NCBI GenBank assembly: GCA_036417435.1
Contig: CM070899.1
Location: 5,399,001 to 5,463,000, forward strand
Length of the DNA stretch: 64,000 nucleotides
Reading direction: 5' to 3'
Source: Inia geoffrensis
Lineage: Eukaryota > Chordata > Mammalia > Artiodactyla > Iniidae
The notes under the pieces are model-generated. The model was not told the origin of the DNA and did no database searches. It saw only the letters and a program-made list of their open reading frames with translations. The position numbers and the translations under genes are program-made. Of this stretch, positions 1-11,269 are shown one piece after another. The first letter of the stretch is position 1; each line of letters starts with the position of its first letter.

Positions 1-1900
1 CTCAAATTATTTCTACAAACAATTCTGCAAATATGATGTCCAGCACGGAATTAAAAAACAAAAACAACTAGGCACAAAAGGAGATAGGACAATATGAAAA
101 CCAAGAGAAACAGACGTTGGAAATGGCTCACAAATACTGCCATAATTGGACAAACATTAAGATAATCATACATACTATATTCAAGGAGATGAAAGACGAT
201 ATTGATAATTTTGGCAGACAGCTGGAAACCATAAAAAGAAAAGAAAATGGAAATTAAAGTATCAAAAAATATATAATAACTGAAATTAAAAAGTCAAGTG
301 ATAGGAAAGATAAGTGAGGAGATAACCAGAATGAAGGACAAAGAGACAAACAGAAAACACAGAAGGAAGGTTAAGAAGACACAGAAGGAAGATACAACGA
401 AATAGCCTAACATGTATAATGGTAGCCCCGGAAGGAAAGGTGGGGGAGAATGGGACAGAAGCAATATTTGAAGTCCTAATGGCTCATGACTTCCAAAACT
501 AATGAGAGACATAAAGCCAAAGACTCAAGAAGCCCTATGTTTTGTTTTTTTTTTTAAAAATCCATACTAAGGACAGCACAGAAAAAACTGCTGAAAACCA
601 AACACAGAGTACATTTTAAAAGTAGCCAGAGAAAAAGACAACTTTCAAAGAATGACAGACAAGTTACTTCTCAACAGAAACAATCCAAGTCAGAGACAAT
701 GACATATCTTTAAAGCGCTAAAAGAAAGCAACGGTAAACCAAGAATTCTGTAACTACTGAAAAGACCCTTCTAAAATGGAGGAAAATATTCTAAAATTAG
801 ATTGTGGTAAGGGTTTCATAACTCTGTGAAAATACTAAAAACCACCAAACTGCATATTCTAAATGGGTGAATTTTATGGTATGTGAATTATAGCTCAACA
901 AATCTGTTTTTTTTTTTTTCAAATGACATTTGCAAACAAACACTGTAAGAATTTGTCACCAGCAGACCTGCACGAGGAATTCTAAAGGGTATTCCTCAGA
1001 TGGAAAGAAATGATCCCAAATGGAAGACTGGAAGATGACAAAGGTGGCACTGCAGAACTATGGGGAAAAGATGACCTTTCTGATAAACAGTACTGAATAA
1101 ATGGTTCTGCTAAATATAAAATTTGACCGCTTTTCCATAAGTTACACAAAAGTCACAAGTGGACTGTAGATCTTAATTTGAAAGGCAGAACAGTAAGATT
1201 TTTAGAAGATGTCATAGGAAACTATCTTCTTGATTTTGGAATAGAACTCCTACAAATTAGAAAGAAAAAGGCATGTAAACCCCAAAAGAAAACACTTTTG
1301 AACAGGCACTTCATAAAAGAGGAAACCAAATAAACATGAAAAGATGTTCAACCTCAACAGTCAGCAAGAAACTGTAATCCGAAACCACAGTGGGATACCT
1401 CACCAGGATGACTGCACACTCAACCAGGATGGCTAAAATGTAAGTGTTGACAAGTGCTGACAAGGACATGGAGCATGAGAACTCTCATACATTTGCTGGT
1501 AGGAGTGTAAATTGGTACAAACACTTTGGAAACTTGGTGTTATCTCCTAAAGTTGAAGATATGGGTATCTTTTGACCTAGAAGTTCCACTGCTAGGTATA
1601 TACCCAAAAGAAATGAATGTACCAGATGTATAAGAGTATTCAAAACAGCATTATTAATAGCCTAAAGCTAGAAACAATTCAAATGTCTACCAATACCAGA
1701 GTAGTTAAATTGTAGTATTTCATACAGTGGAATACTATAGATTAATAAAAATGAACAACGGTTACGACATAATGGATGAATCTCAGAAGCATGTTGAGTG
1801 AAAAAGCCGGACACAAAAGAATATATATTTCATTAGTATTTCGTTTATATAAAGATCACAAAACAGTCAAAATGAAACGACGGACACTATAGTTTTTATG
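1..1900. repeat. Old L1 (L1M-type) fragments, EVL intron 1
   Basis: A-rich, stop-riddled sequence with recognisable LINE-1 phrases on the plus strand. A coding-like stretch lies around 940-1060, and an ORF2/3'-end stretch at about 1300-1890 includes the usual dead-L1 text for the end of reverse transcriptase and the 3' UTR. No reading frame is intact; the ORF at 294-512 on the minus strand is a chance reading of purine-rich DNA. If the EVL exon 1 call is right, this block is the start of EVL intron 1. Confidence 0.6.
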
Positions 1901-2476
1901 AGATATATGTTTGGAAGGTAAAATCACACAGACAAAAGGCAAGGACGTGATTATCCCCAAAAAGTCAGGATTGGGTTACCTCCGGAGAGAGAATTCCGAG
2001 CTCCTGGGTTCTGGCAATGTTTTTTCTCGAACTGGTAACCACCAGTCCCCCTGGCTGGGTGATAAACCGGTAAGTGGTACATTGCGGGTCTTGCACTGGA
2101 CCGGCGTGCAAGAAGGAGACGGGGACAAGAAAAAGGGAGCAGAAGCGGGCAAGCAGCTCCAGGTGGAAGGAAACGACCACTTAACGTGTAAGCCCCGGAG
2201 CGCTGGCACAGGGAGGCTTCGACCCAGGGTACAGAGCCCCGGGAAGGGAGGTCGGAGGGGCTCCGGGCCGGGCGCGGCCACACCTGCCGCGCGGTCGGCC
2301 TCCCCACGCGGCCCCCAGCCCCCACGTGTGCCTCCCGCGAGCTGCAAAGGCCGCCCACCCCGACTCCCCCAGACCCTCTCACGGTCCCCCACACCGCCAC
2401 GGTGCTCCCGAAGCCCGCCCAGCGCTCCGGACACCGCCCGCCCGACCTCCCCACGCCCAGGCGCCCGCCGACTCAC

Positions 2477-2700
2477 CTCATTGTCGCTGCCGGGGCGGGC
2501 GCGCGGGGCCGGGGGCGCGGCGCGGGGCGCGGGGCGTTAGCGGGGCAGCCGGCCCCGGGCGCGGCGGCTCCGCGTCTCGCTGGGCTGCGGGGGGCAGCGA
2601 GGGCTCATCTTCTCGGGGCTGGCGTCCGGGCCGCTAGCTGCGGGGACGGACTGCGGCGGCGGCGCCTGACAGCTGGGCCCCGGCCCCTGCCATCTTGGCG
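2477..2700 (-). CDS. EVL: EVL first exon (5' UTR plus first five coding bases)
   Basis: EVL is an Ena/VASP actin regulator that promotes filament elongation at lamellipodia and focal adhesions. Only exon 1 is here. On the minus strand GGCAGCGACAATGAG is followed by the donor GTGAGT, so the exon ends at 2477 with ATG plus AG. That encodes Met and the first two bases of Ser, matching the EVL isoform that begins MSEQS (family knowledge). The start codon is 2481-2479. Everything up to about 2700 would be 5' UTR; the transcription start is not determined, and I chose 2700 because of the YY1-type site there. Support comes from the CpG island and from EML1 lying about 29 kb upstream in the same orientation, as in human 14q32.2. 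The rest of the gene is outside the left edge. The evidence is only a start codon, a donor and synteny, so certainty is moderate. Confidence 0.72.
2537..2608 (-). other. Upstream ORF 2 in EVL 5' UTR
   Basis: A second upstream ATG at 2608 (A at -3) opens a 23-codon, arginine- and proline-rich frame that stops with TAA at 2537, 56 bases before the EVL start codon. It does not overlap the main frame, so re-initiation would be possible. That it dampens EVL translation is inference. Confidence 0.45.
2634..2693 (-). other. Upstream ORF 1 in EVL 5' UTR
   Basis: ATG at 2693 in a strong context (A at -3, G at +4) opens a 19-codon frame ending in TAG at 2634. It is out of frame with the EVL start at 2481. 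The ATG is embedded in the YY1-type motif, so it is translated only if transcription starts further upstream. Regulatory effect is inference. Confidence 0.45.
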
Positions 2701-2999
2701 GGCGCGTGCCCAGGCCGCCGTGTGCGCACGCCGCCGGGAGGAGGGGAGTGGAGGGGAGGGGGCGAGCGTCGCCCGGGTCCCTCCGGCCGGGGGAGCGTGC
2801 GCCCGCCCGAGACTGGGGACGCGGTCCCCGGGCGGGCGCGGGCGGCTGCGAGGCCACCGACGGAGAGGCAAGAGGGCGCGCGCGCGGGCAAAGTCAGCCC
2901 GCGAGTCGAAACTGAGGGGAGAGCGCGCGCGGCGGCCCAAGCCCGACACAAAAGGCGCGGAGCCCCACCGCCCGCGCCTCTAGGAGAGCTGAGCCGGGG

Positions 3000-3220
3000 T
3001 CTGCGAGGGGCGGGGCGGAACCTCGGGGGGCGGGTCGTGAGGGCCCGGCCGGGCTGCAAGGGGCAGGGCTTCGAAGGAAGGGTGCTCAGTGAGGGACGGG
3101 GAGGAGCTCCGAGAGCGGGGTGGGACTGGCGGATGTGAGAGGGGCGGGGCTCAGAAGAAAGCGCTATCCGTGAGGGGCGGGGCCGAGGAGGAGGGCAGGG
3201 CCCAAAGTGGGCGGGGCGCT
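3000..3220. repeat. Imperfect GC-box repeat upstream of EVL
   Basis: Modules of roughly 45 bases bounded by GC-boxes recur. The stretch at 3058-3104 (AGGGGCAGGGCTTC ... GAGGGACGGGG) and that at 3137-3182 (AGGGGCGGGGCTCA ... GAGGGGCGGGG) align over most of their length. Further GC-boxes occur at about 3005, 3030 and 3208. This looks like local tandem duplication of Sp/KLF-type sites in the island. Confidence 0.55.
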
Positions 3221-3250
3221 GGCGCGGCACGTGGAGCGCCGTGTCCCCCT

Positions 3251-3914
3251 CCCCCCGCGGGGGTGCCTCTCTCAACTACAAAGGCAGTTGAGCGCGCCGG
3301 CGTCCGTGCGACTTGGCCGGAGGAGTCCACCTTCCCCGGCCCTGCGGCGTGCCCAGCCTGCTCCGAGGCAGTGAGCGACCCCCTCTCTTTGTAAATAAAG
3401 AGCCAAGGCTGGGACGGGGAGTCGTATCTTTGAGGCGATATCAACAGCTGAAGGATCGCCCAGTCCATAAAAGCCCCACCTGGCGCCTGCAAACCACAGC
3501 TTGTGAAAAAAATCACATCGACTGCACGACGTCGTCCAGGTTTTCTCTGGTTGTTAAATCCCCAACCTTCCTAAAGGTTAGCCATCCTCATAGCTGGCTG
3601 GAAACCCTAAACCCTCAGAGTCTCACTTCTAACTAGACACAGTTCGTCATGCTTTCTCAGTATCGCCACCAATGCTCCCATTCCCCTCTATCACAGCAAC
3701 AATGGAATCGTATCTACCTTTTAAAAAACTGCCTCTGAGCAAGAGCACATCAAGCGTTAAGCGGTTTCTGGCATATAGTAGGAGGGCAGCGAAGGGTCGC
3801 TATTCTACTCCTGGCCCAAAGTGAGAAGAGTGGTTTTGCCCAAGATAAAGGAAGTGGTGGAGTCAGTTCTCAAGCCAAGGTTTTTCTGACTCAAAATCCC
3901 AGTGCCCATCCATG
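3251..3914. other. Unique DNA upstream of EVL island
   Basis: The CpG island fades out here. There is no exon, no clear repeat and no ORF with recognisable similarity. Confidence 0.5.
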
Positions 3915-4123
3915 TTTTTTTTTTTTTTTTTGCGGTACGCGGGCCTCTCACTGTTGTGGCCTCTCCCGTTGCGGAGCAACAGGCTCCGGACGCGCAGGCT
4001 CAGCGGCCATGGCTCACGGGCCCAGCCGCTCCGCGGCATGTGGGATCCTCCCGGACCAGGGCACGAACCCGTGTCCCCTGCATCGGCAGGCGGACTTTAA
4101 ACCACTGCGCCACCAGGGAAGCC
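3915..4123 (-). repeat. CHR SINE, short young type
   Basis: Starts with a T run (the A tail of a minus-strand element), then the body that begins GCGGTACGCGGGCCTCTCAC on the plus strand. It ends at the tRNA-like head CCACTGCGCCACCAGGGAAGCC. It was inserted into or beside the older SINE that follows; CCCATCCAT occurs both before this copy and after the next one. Confidence 0.9.
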
Positions 4124-4149
4124 TCATTCTTTAAAAAAAAAAAAAAAAA

Positions 4150-4415
4150 AATTATTTTCAGTTGCCTTGGGTCTTCATTGCTGTACACAGGCTTTCTCTA
4201 GTTGTGGCGAGCAGGGGCTACTCTTCGTTGCCGTGCACGTGCTTCTCATTGCTTGCTGCAGAGCACAGGCTCCAGGGCGCGCGCGGGCTTCAGTAGTTGT
4301 GGCTCGTGGGCTGAGTTGCTCCGCGGATTGTAGGATCTTCCTGGATCAGAGCTCGAACCCATAGTTCCCTGCATTGGCAGGCGGATTCTTAACCACTGCG
4401 CCACCAGGGAATTCC
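4150..4415 (-). repeat. CHR SINE, long older type
   Basis: Long SINE form on the minus strand, containing the GTAGTTGTGGCTCGTGGGC block and ending in the tRNA-like head at about 4395-4415. The flanking CCCATCCATTCTT at 4416 onward repeats the sequence before the younger SINE at 3905, so the two are nested or adjacent insertions. Confidence 0.85.
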
Positions 4416-7400
4416 CCCATCCATTCTTGTTTGCTGCAGGTGTTCATCATTCTTACACGTTGCCGACTGATCCCCCTTCGTCACCATCCACTTGTCCTCA
4501 AGAGTCCTTTAGCGATTGGCTGTCACATCTCCACTTTCCTTCCCCGATTTCTTTGAGCTAGAGTCTTCAAACTCAAAAGGGGACCTTGGTCCTCTAACAG
4601 TCCTGTTAGCAGCCCCAGAGGATTTCAGCCCCTCCTAACCTTCTTTGTCCCTCTCTTTCCAGGGTCAAGATTGGTCTCTTTGCTACAGAAGAGACTTGCT
4701 AGATGATAAAAATTACTAAAATGGACAAGCCCCAGGTCACTTGGAGATGTCCCAAAGTGCTCTGCAGAGGCAGGGTCACCCCTGGTTCATGCATATCAAA
4801 GTTCTGTGAGAAGACCCTCCCAGGATATTGGCCTGTTTGTTCCCAGCCTGATTTATTGAAGCATGTGGCGCACTCTAACTTCTAGATCAAGCACTTTCCC
4901 TGCTGTCTTGGACTCTGCAACAGGAAGAAGATTTGCTGGGAGACGTTGATGGCAGACTTCCTATAGAACATTAGCACCAAAGGTGAGGGGGACTTGCCTC
5001 CGTCAACCTTTCCTGCTAACTACTAATCTCCTGGAACAATAAAGACATTCAAGTTCCTTTAAGGAGCATCAGAGAATATAGATGCTGTAGGGGACCTGCA
5101 AATCCTACTCTTAGTAAAGGGTTTGGCGCACAGAACACTGAGAAAGGTTTAAGTGGCCCAACATCACTCAGTGAATTCACGAAATCAGCTGTGTCAGCCT
5201 CCTTGGTAGGTTTCTTCCGTGTGATGTTTGTTCATTAGAGGGCTTCTTGAGCTGCAGAAAGGGCCAGGTGGGCAGGTAGGGACCACTTGTGCCCTAAGCT
5301 GAGCGCCACTTACCCATGAATGGGCATTGGTATTTGTCCAACCAGCCCAAGGATGCTTGGGGAGACAGAGCCCTGCGTTTTACTCAGCAGCTCAGACCTC
5401 TCTGAGCCTCCATTTCTTACTGCCAGATGGGACTCCTAACACTGTCTTGCAGGCACTGCTGAGGATAAGCACAAAGTCAGCTCCCAAAAGATCCTTCCTG
5501 CCCTTCTCCAGTGCCTCACTCTCACAGCTCCTTCCCCTTTCCCTTGACTGTGCAACACTTAAGCCCATCGTCTATTTAGCATCTTTCCCGTTTGCTGAAT
5601 GAAGGCTTTATTTCTTAAAAGTACACGAGTTCATGTTTTCCATTCTTCTGCTAAAAAGAAAATTAACATTTTGGGGGGATATGTGGCCCCTGAACAATGT
5701 GTATCTGGAAGTCACCAGTTCTTGGATTTGAAAAGATTGCTCACCAAAGTCAGTGACTTTGTATTGGGGTTCGGGACAAGTGGCCAGGCTATCTGTGGGT
5801 CAGCTCTGAGGCACTCCTGGACTGGATTTCTCATTCATGGGGGAGGCAGGAAAGATGGGGTTTCTGCTGTGTGTTAAGCCCAGGCTAGTCATAGAGCCAC
5901 AGATACATAATAGAGCTAAAAAGTCCTTAAAGAATATCTTATCCAACCTCCTTGTCCAGAGGGTGGAGGTGAGGCCCTGAGAGGGTGCACGGGTGAGTGG
6001 ATGAACAGCCTAACAACACATTTCTGCAAACAACAAGCCCCAGGACTGCCCACTTTATCCCATGCTCCCTCCCTGTTTCTAGAAGTTTTTCCAGCCTGGA
6101 GTCACTGGTGAGGAACCAACGCCATGGATCCTCTTCTCCATTACTTGGGGTTTTGCCAAAACAAAGATTGCCTCACTCATCACTAATAACAAAAAGAAAC
6201 ATACCTGCTTTTGATGACTCACCAAGGAGACCATGTCTGGTTTATATTAATGAGCCGAGGTAAATTACTAACTTGTGTCAGACATCGAAGTGTCTTCTTC
6301 AAAAGGAAGACAGTGGAGGTCTCAGGGAACTTGGGATCACCTGTGACCCTGCAGCCCTTTTTTTGAAAATCCCCACTCGCACCCGTTAATCTCCTTGACC
6401 ATTTCAGTTATTACCAACAGTTGTTTCCCTTAAATACAGCACCATTTGTTTTCATTCATTCATTCATTGTTTATTGAGCACCTACACACATCTGCCTCCT
6501 CTCACGCCCAGCCCACTGACTCTCTACCTGGCCAATTATCTTCAACTCCACCCACATGTCACCTCCCCTCCCCGCCCCCTAAACACTCGGCACCCCCTCC
6601 CACAGGGCTGTAGGCACCAATCTCCGAAAGGCTTCAGGGCTTTGGGCTCCACTCCATCACACCCTTGCCATCCCATTCTGGAATGGTCTTTTTACTTACT
6701 GGCCCCCACACTGGACTGTGAACTTCATGAGAGCAGCAGGCATGTCTTCCGTGCTTATTCCTCTTTGTCCCCCACGCCGCCGAGTTTCTTCCCCTCCCCC
6801 CACCCCTGAGCTGCTTACAGCACAGAACTGACATGTCATCCTCATCCAAACGGTGCTTGTGTGGGTCAGGGATGAGTCTGTAGGCATTATATTTTGGAAA
6901 CCAAAGCTCTCGCTTGTGTTCTGGTTGCATCTGGTGGGAAACATAAGTTGTTCCTGGCCCACCTTGCCTTCCGCACACTGAGGTTGGCGTGGGGCGCACA
7001 GCTGGAGCTCCTGTTTGACTCCATCTCTCAGGTGCCTCAGCTCAGAAAGCAACTCCCCTGAAGATTATGTTTCACCCACTTTGAAGGCTCAGGAGGGGGC
7101 GACTCTTGGGACAGGAGCCGGCAGTGGTCCTACCGGGGATGACTCCTCGGTAACTCAAAGACCTGGACCAATCTAGGGGAAGCTGGGCCAGATGTGTGCA
7201 TGTTGGGGGCAGGGGGAGGACCTTGGGTACCCATCCGGCAGAGGGCAACTTCTTAGTGCCTCTTTGCACTGGGAGAGGAGCATCGAGGACCCAGGCTGGA
7301 GCAGGCCTGCCTTTCAGGAGGAGCCTGGAGCCAAGTCCTGCCATCCTGGGCTGCCTGGGTATTCCCACTTAACAGGATCCTAATGTTCCTGCTTCATTAA

Positions 7401-7924
7401 ATTAAGAAAACTTAGCCAAGTGCATCCCTCAGGCCAGCCTAGGCTGTAATCCTAGAGGGAGCTGCTGATCCCTGGGAAGCCTTTGGGAAGGGATGCCCCA
7501 GCCAGCTCCTACCTAGGAAGCCCAACCTCCTTGGCATTCCCAGCCCCAGCCATCAGGTCCCAGTGTGGGCAGTTGTTCACCAGTAGCCTGTGGAAGAAAC
7601 ATCCTGGTTACTTCTCTCCCTGTCGGCTGTCTCACACCTGCCTTGGAGACCCTGACCCCCAGGCCTCTGTGGGGAACTCATTTCTGCAACAGAGCCGGGA
7701 GGCCTGGGCCTCCGAAACCGTGAGCTTGGGAAGCTTAAAGACTGCCATCCCCCCCCAAAATGCTCTACCACACTGAGCAGTCAGAAGGTAACATGTCTAG
7801 AGGAGGCAATGGCAGAGAAGTTATCAGGACAGTCAGGAAGATCTTGTAGAGGAACAATCTGAGAACAAAAACCATTACTTCATAATTTAAGAGATTAATT
7901 AGAGGCAGGGAGAAACACAAAAGA
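4416..7924. other. Intergenic unique DNA, no gene seen
   Basis: About 3.5 kb between EVL and the L1 blocks. Several ORFs of 60-120 codons exist but have no known domain, no start-context preference and no splice-site pattern. It includes a short (ATTC)n tract at 6455-6470. I see nothing I can call a gene here. Confidence 0.5.
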
Positions 7925-8150
7925 CACTGATCTAGAACTAGGGTTGGCACACTTTGCTGCAAAGGGCCAGAGAGTAAATAGTTTTGGCTTTTTGCAGACC
8001 ATTCGGTCTCTGTCACAACTACTCCTCTTGGCCATCACAGCGTGAAGGCAGCTACAGACAATCCCTAAACCAATGGATGTGAGTGTGTTCCAATAAAACT
8101 TTATTGACAAAAACAGGTGGCAGGCAGGATTGGGCCTGCAATCCAGGGAC
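7925..8150 (+). mobile_element. Non-autonomous hAT-type DNA transposon relic
   Basis: Reads GGTTGGCACACTTTGCTGCA, then AAAGGGCCAGAGAGTAAATA, and later TTCCAATAAAACTTTATTGA. This is the familiar text of an ancient mammalian MER/Charlie-group element. The ends are eroded. Family assignment is from memory and approximate. Confidence 0.6.
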
Positions 8151-8199
8151 CTAAAAGATCAGAAGAAAAAGTTACTTTGTGAAGCAGAGTAAAAAAAGA

Positions 8200-10470
8200 A
8201 AGAAGTGGAAATTATCATTGACAAGATAAAGCACGCAAATGATGGATTCAAGAGATCTAACTTCTAAATAAGAGGAGTTCCAAATGGGGTGGAAGGAGGA
8301 AAATCCATAATTGAGGACAAAATAAGAGTTTTTAAATCAAAAGAGCTCGTCAGAAGACTGGAGGCTTTCCCCTAAGATCAAAAAGACAGGGTTATCGACT
8401 CTCACCACTGCTCTTCAAGATTGTACTGGAGGTAATTAGGCAAGGAAAAAAAAGGCATTCGATTGGAAAGGAAGAAGTGAAACGATCTCTATCTGCAGGT
8501 CACATGATCTTGCGTTTAGAAAATCCTAAGTAATCGACTGAGAAACGATTAAAACTAATACACGAGCTCACTAAGGTTGCAGGATGCAAGAGCGATATTC
8601 AAAAAATCAATTGTATTTCTATATACTTGCTATGAACAATCTGAAAATTAAATTAAGAAAACAGTTCTAGGGCTTCCCTGGTGGCGCAGTGGTTTAGAGT
8701 CCGCCTGCCGATGAGGGGGACGCGGGTTCGTGCCCCAGTCCGGGAAGATCCCACATGCCGCGGAGCGGCTGGGCCCGTGAGCCGTGGCCGCTGAGCCTGC
8801 GCATCCAGAGCCTGTGCTCTGCAACGGGAGAGGCCACAACAGTGAGAGGCCCACGTACCGCAAAAAGAAAAAGAAAAAGAAAGAAAGAAAAAAGAGAAAG
8901 TTCTATTTACAATAACATCAAAAAGAATAAAATACTTAGGAAAAAATTTAACAAAAGAAGTGTTAAGACATACACTGAACACTACAAAATGTCGTTGGAA
9001 GAAATTAAAGAAGACCTAAATAAACGTAAAGACATCCATTCGTGGATTGGAAGACTTAATATTGTTACAAAGGCAACAGTCCGCAGATTGAATGCAAACT
9101 CAATGCAATCCCCGTCAAAATCTCTTTTTCGGAAATGAGCAAGCTGATCCTAAAATTCATTTGGAAACGCAAGGGACCCAGAGCAGCCAAAACAATCTTG
9201 AAAAAGAACAAAGTTGGAGGACTCATATTTCCTGATTTTAAAATTTATTCAAAAGCTTTAGTAATCAAGACGGTGTGGTACTGGCGTAGATAATATAGAT
9301 CAATGGAATTGAATTGAGAGTCCAGAAATAAACCCTTATACTTATGTTCAACTGAATTTTGACAAGGGCTTCAAGACAAATCAATGCAGGAAAGAATAGT
9401 CTTCAATAAATGGTGCTGGAACAACTAGACATCCACATACGAATGAATGACGTTTGGACCCTTTACATCATACCCAGAAATTACCTTAAAATAAATCATA
9501 GTCCTAAATGTAAGAGCTAAAACAATAAAACCCTTAGAAGGAAACATGTTTAGATCTTCATAACCTTGGGTTAGGCAAAGGCTTCCTAGATATGATTTCC
9601 AAAGGCACAAGCAACGGAAGAAAAATATAGATAAATTGGACTTCATCAGCATTAAAAAATTCTGTTGCAAGTAATACCATTAGAGTGAAAAAACAACCCA
9701 CAGAATGGGGGAAAATATTTGCAAACATATATGTGAAAAGAGCCTTGTATCCAGACTATATAATGAACTCTTCCAACTCAATAATAAAAATACAAATAAG
9801 CCAATTAAAAAGTGGGCAAAGGATCTGAATACATATTTCTCCAAAGAAGATAGAGAAATGGCCAACAGGCAATGAAAAGTTGCTCAACCTCATTAGCTAT
9901 CAGGGAAATGCAAATCAAAACTGCAATGAGATACGACTTCACACCCACTGAGATGGCTATAAATTAAAAAGTTTTTAATTAAAAAAGGGAAATAAGTGAT
10001 GTTGAAGATGCAGAGAAATTGGAACCCTCATAATTCTGGTGGAATTGTAAAATGATGCAATCTCTTTGGAAAACAGATTGGCAGTTCTTCAAACTGTTCA
10101 AAAAAGTTATACTATAACCCAGTAATATAACTTCTAGGTATGTGCCCACGTGAAATAAAAACATATCCACGCAAAAACCTGTACACAAATGTTCACAGCA
10201 GAAGTATTCATAATAGCCCCAAAGTGGAAACAACCCAAATGTCCATCACGTGATGAGTGGATCAACACAGTGGGGTCCCTCCATATACTGGAATGTTAGT
10301 TGGCAATAAAGAGCATTGAAGTACCGACACATGCTACAACATTGATGAACCTTGAAAATATTATGCTAAGTGAAAGAAACCAGTCACAAAGACCACATAT
10401 TGTATGATTCCCCTTATAGGAAATGTCCAGAAAAGGTAAATCCATAGAGACATAAAGTAGTTTAGTGGTT
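8200..10470 (+). mobile_element. 5'-truncated, decayed L1 (ORF2 end and 3' UTR)
   Basis: Plus-strand LINE-1 text runs from the reverse transcriptase palm region (about 8340-8660) through the C-terminal ORF2 region (about 8900-10000) to the 3' UTR near 10.46 kb. It is interrupted by a SINE at 8671-8900 and riddled with stops. The ORF at 8755-9138 joins SINE and L1 sequence by chance and is not a gene. The copy is immobile. Confidence 0.8.
8671..8900 (+). repeat. CHR SINE, short type, inside L1
   Basis: Head GGCTTCCCTGGTGGCGCAGT at 8671, ending in CGTACCGC and an impure A/G tail. The L1-derived flank AGTTCTA occurs on both sides (8663-8669 and about 8899-8905) as a target-site duplication. This shows the SINE is younger than the L1. 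Confidence 0.9.
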
Positions 10471-10514
10471 GTCAAGGGCTGGGGTGGGGGAGCAGGAAGG
10501 GAATAGGGAATAAC

Positions 10515-10890
10515 TATCTTTTATGAACTGAATTGTGTTCGCTCAAAATTCATTTGTTGAAGCGCTGTCCCTGGTACCCCAGAATGTATTTGGAGATAGG
10601 ACCTTTAAACAGTTAAGTTAAAATGATGCCATTAGTATGAGCCCTAATCCAATCGGACTGGTGTCCTTATAAGCAGAGATTAGGACACACAGAGAGACTC
10701 TTCGAACAGAGGAAAGGATGCCTTGAGAAGGTGGCCGTCTGCAAGCCCCCAAGAAGACGGCTCACAAGGAACCAAACCTGCTGCACCTGGATCTTGGACT
10801 TCTAGCCCCCAGAACAGTGAGGAAATAAATGTCTGTGGTTTAAGCCCCCCAGTCCGTGATATTTTGTTATGGCAGCCCTAGTAAACAAAT
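10515..10890 (+). mobile_element. MaLR-type LTR relic
   Basis: Runs from TGAACTGAATTGTGTTCGCT through TGGTGTCCTTATAAGCAGAG to AGAACAGTGAGGAAATAAAT and a terminal ...GGCAGCCCTAGTAAACAAAT stretch. It has the organisation of an ERVL-MaLR (MST/MLT1-like) solo LTR with its AATAAA signal. The subfamily is not certain. Confidence 0.6.
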
Positions 10891-11269
10891 ACAAGGCCAA
10901 TGGGCATGGAGTTTCTTTTGGGGTGATGAAAATGCTATAAAATTATACTGTAGTGATGGTTGCACAACTGTGAATATATTAAAAACCATTGAGTGGTATT
11001 CCTTAAATGGGTGGATTTTAAGGAAAGTGAGTGATATCTCAATAAAGCCGTTTGAGAAGAGGGAGCTCACCAGGCATTTGGGAGGATTGGTGGAGAAAGA
11101 CACTCACCTAGCCACAACCTGGAAGGAACGGCCTTGTTTACCCACCCATGTGGATGATACCCTCGGACAGGACAGGAGTTTAGGCCTGCACTTCTCTTTT
11201 CTCAGAGATCTGAAAACTTCGAGTTTCAAATGCAGGTAAGAAGCCGAATAACACATCTGTTTCTCCCTT

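Larger units (their letters stand above)
2215..3250 (-). promoter_or_regulatory. CpG island promoter of EVL
   Basis: About 1 kb of very GC-rich, CpG-dense DNA in an otherwise AT-rich, CpG-poor window. GC-boxes (GGGCGG/GGGGCGGGG) cluster at 3005-3215, and there is no obvious TATA box. On the minus strand a YY1-type site, CCAAGATGGC, lies at 2690-2698, the kind of element often found at or just after the start site of TATA-less promoters. The minus strand then runs into an exon-like stretch ending in a consensus splice donor at 2476. The location fits a housekeeping-type promoter for EVL. Bidirectional activity is possible but nothing in the sequence proves it. Confidence 0.8.

Noticed and set aside
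1911..3394. Many 100-210-codon ORFs on both strands of the CpG island
   Set aside because: GC-rich DNA has few stops; composition is Arg/Pro/Ala/Gly and none matches a known protein. Only the ATGAG-donor exon is supported.
8671..8760. tRNA genes at the SINE heads
   Set aside because: The heads derive from a tRNA but lack an intact cloverleaf and are followed by SINE bodies and A tails.
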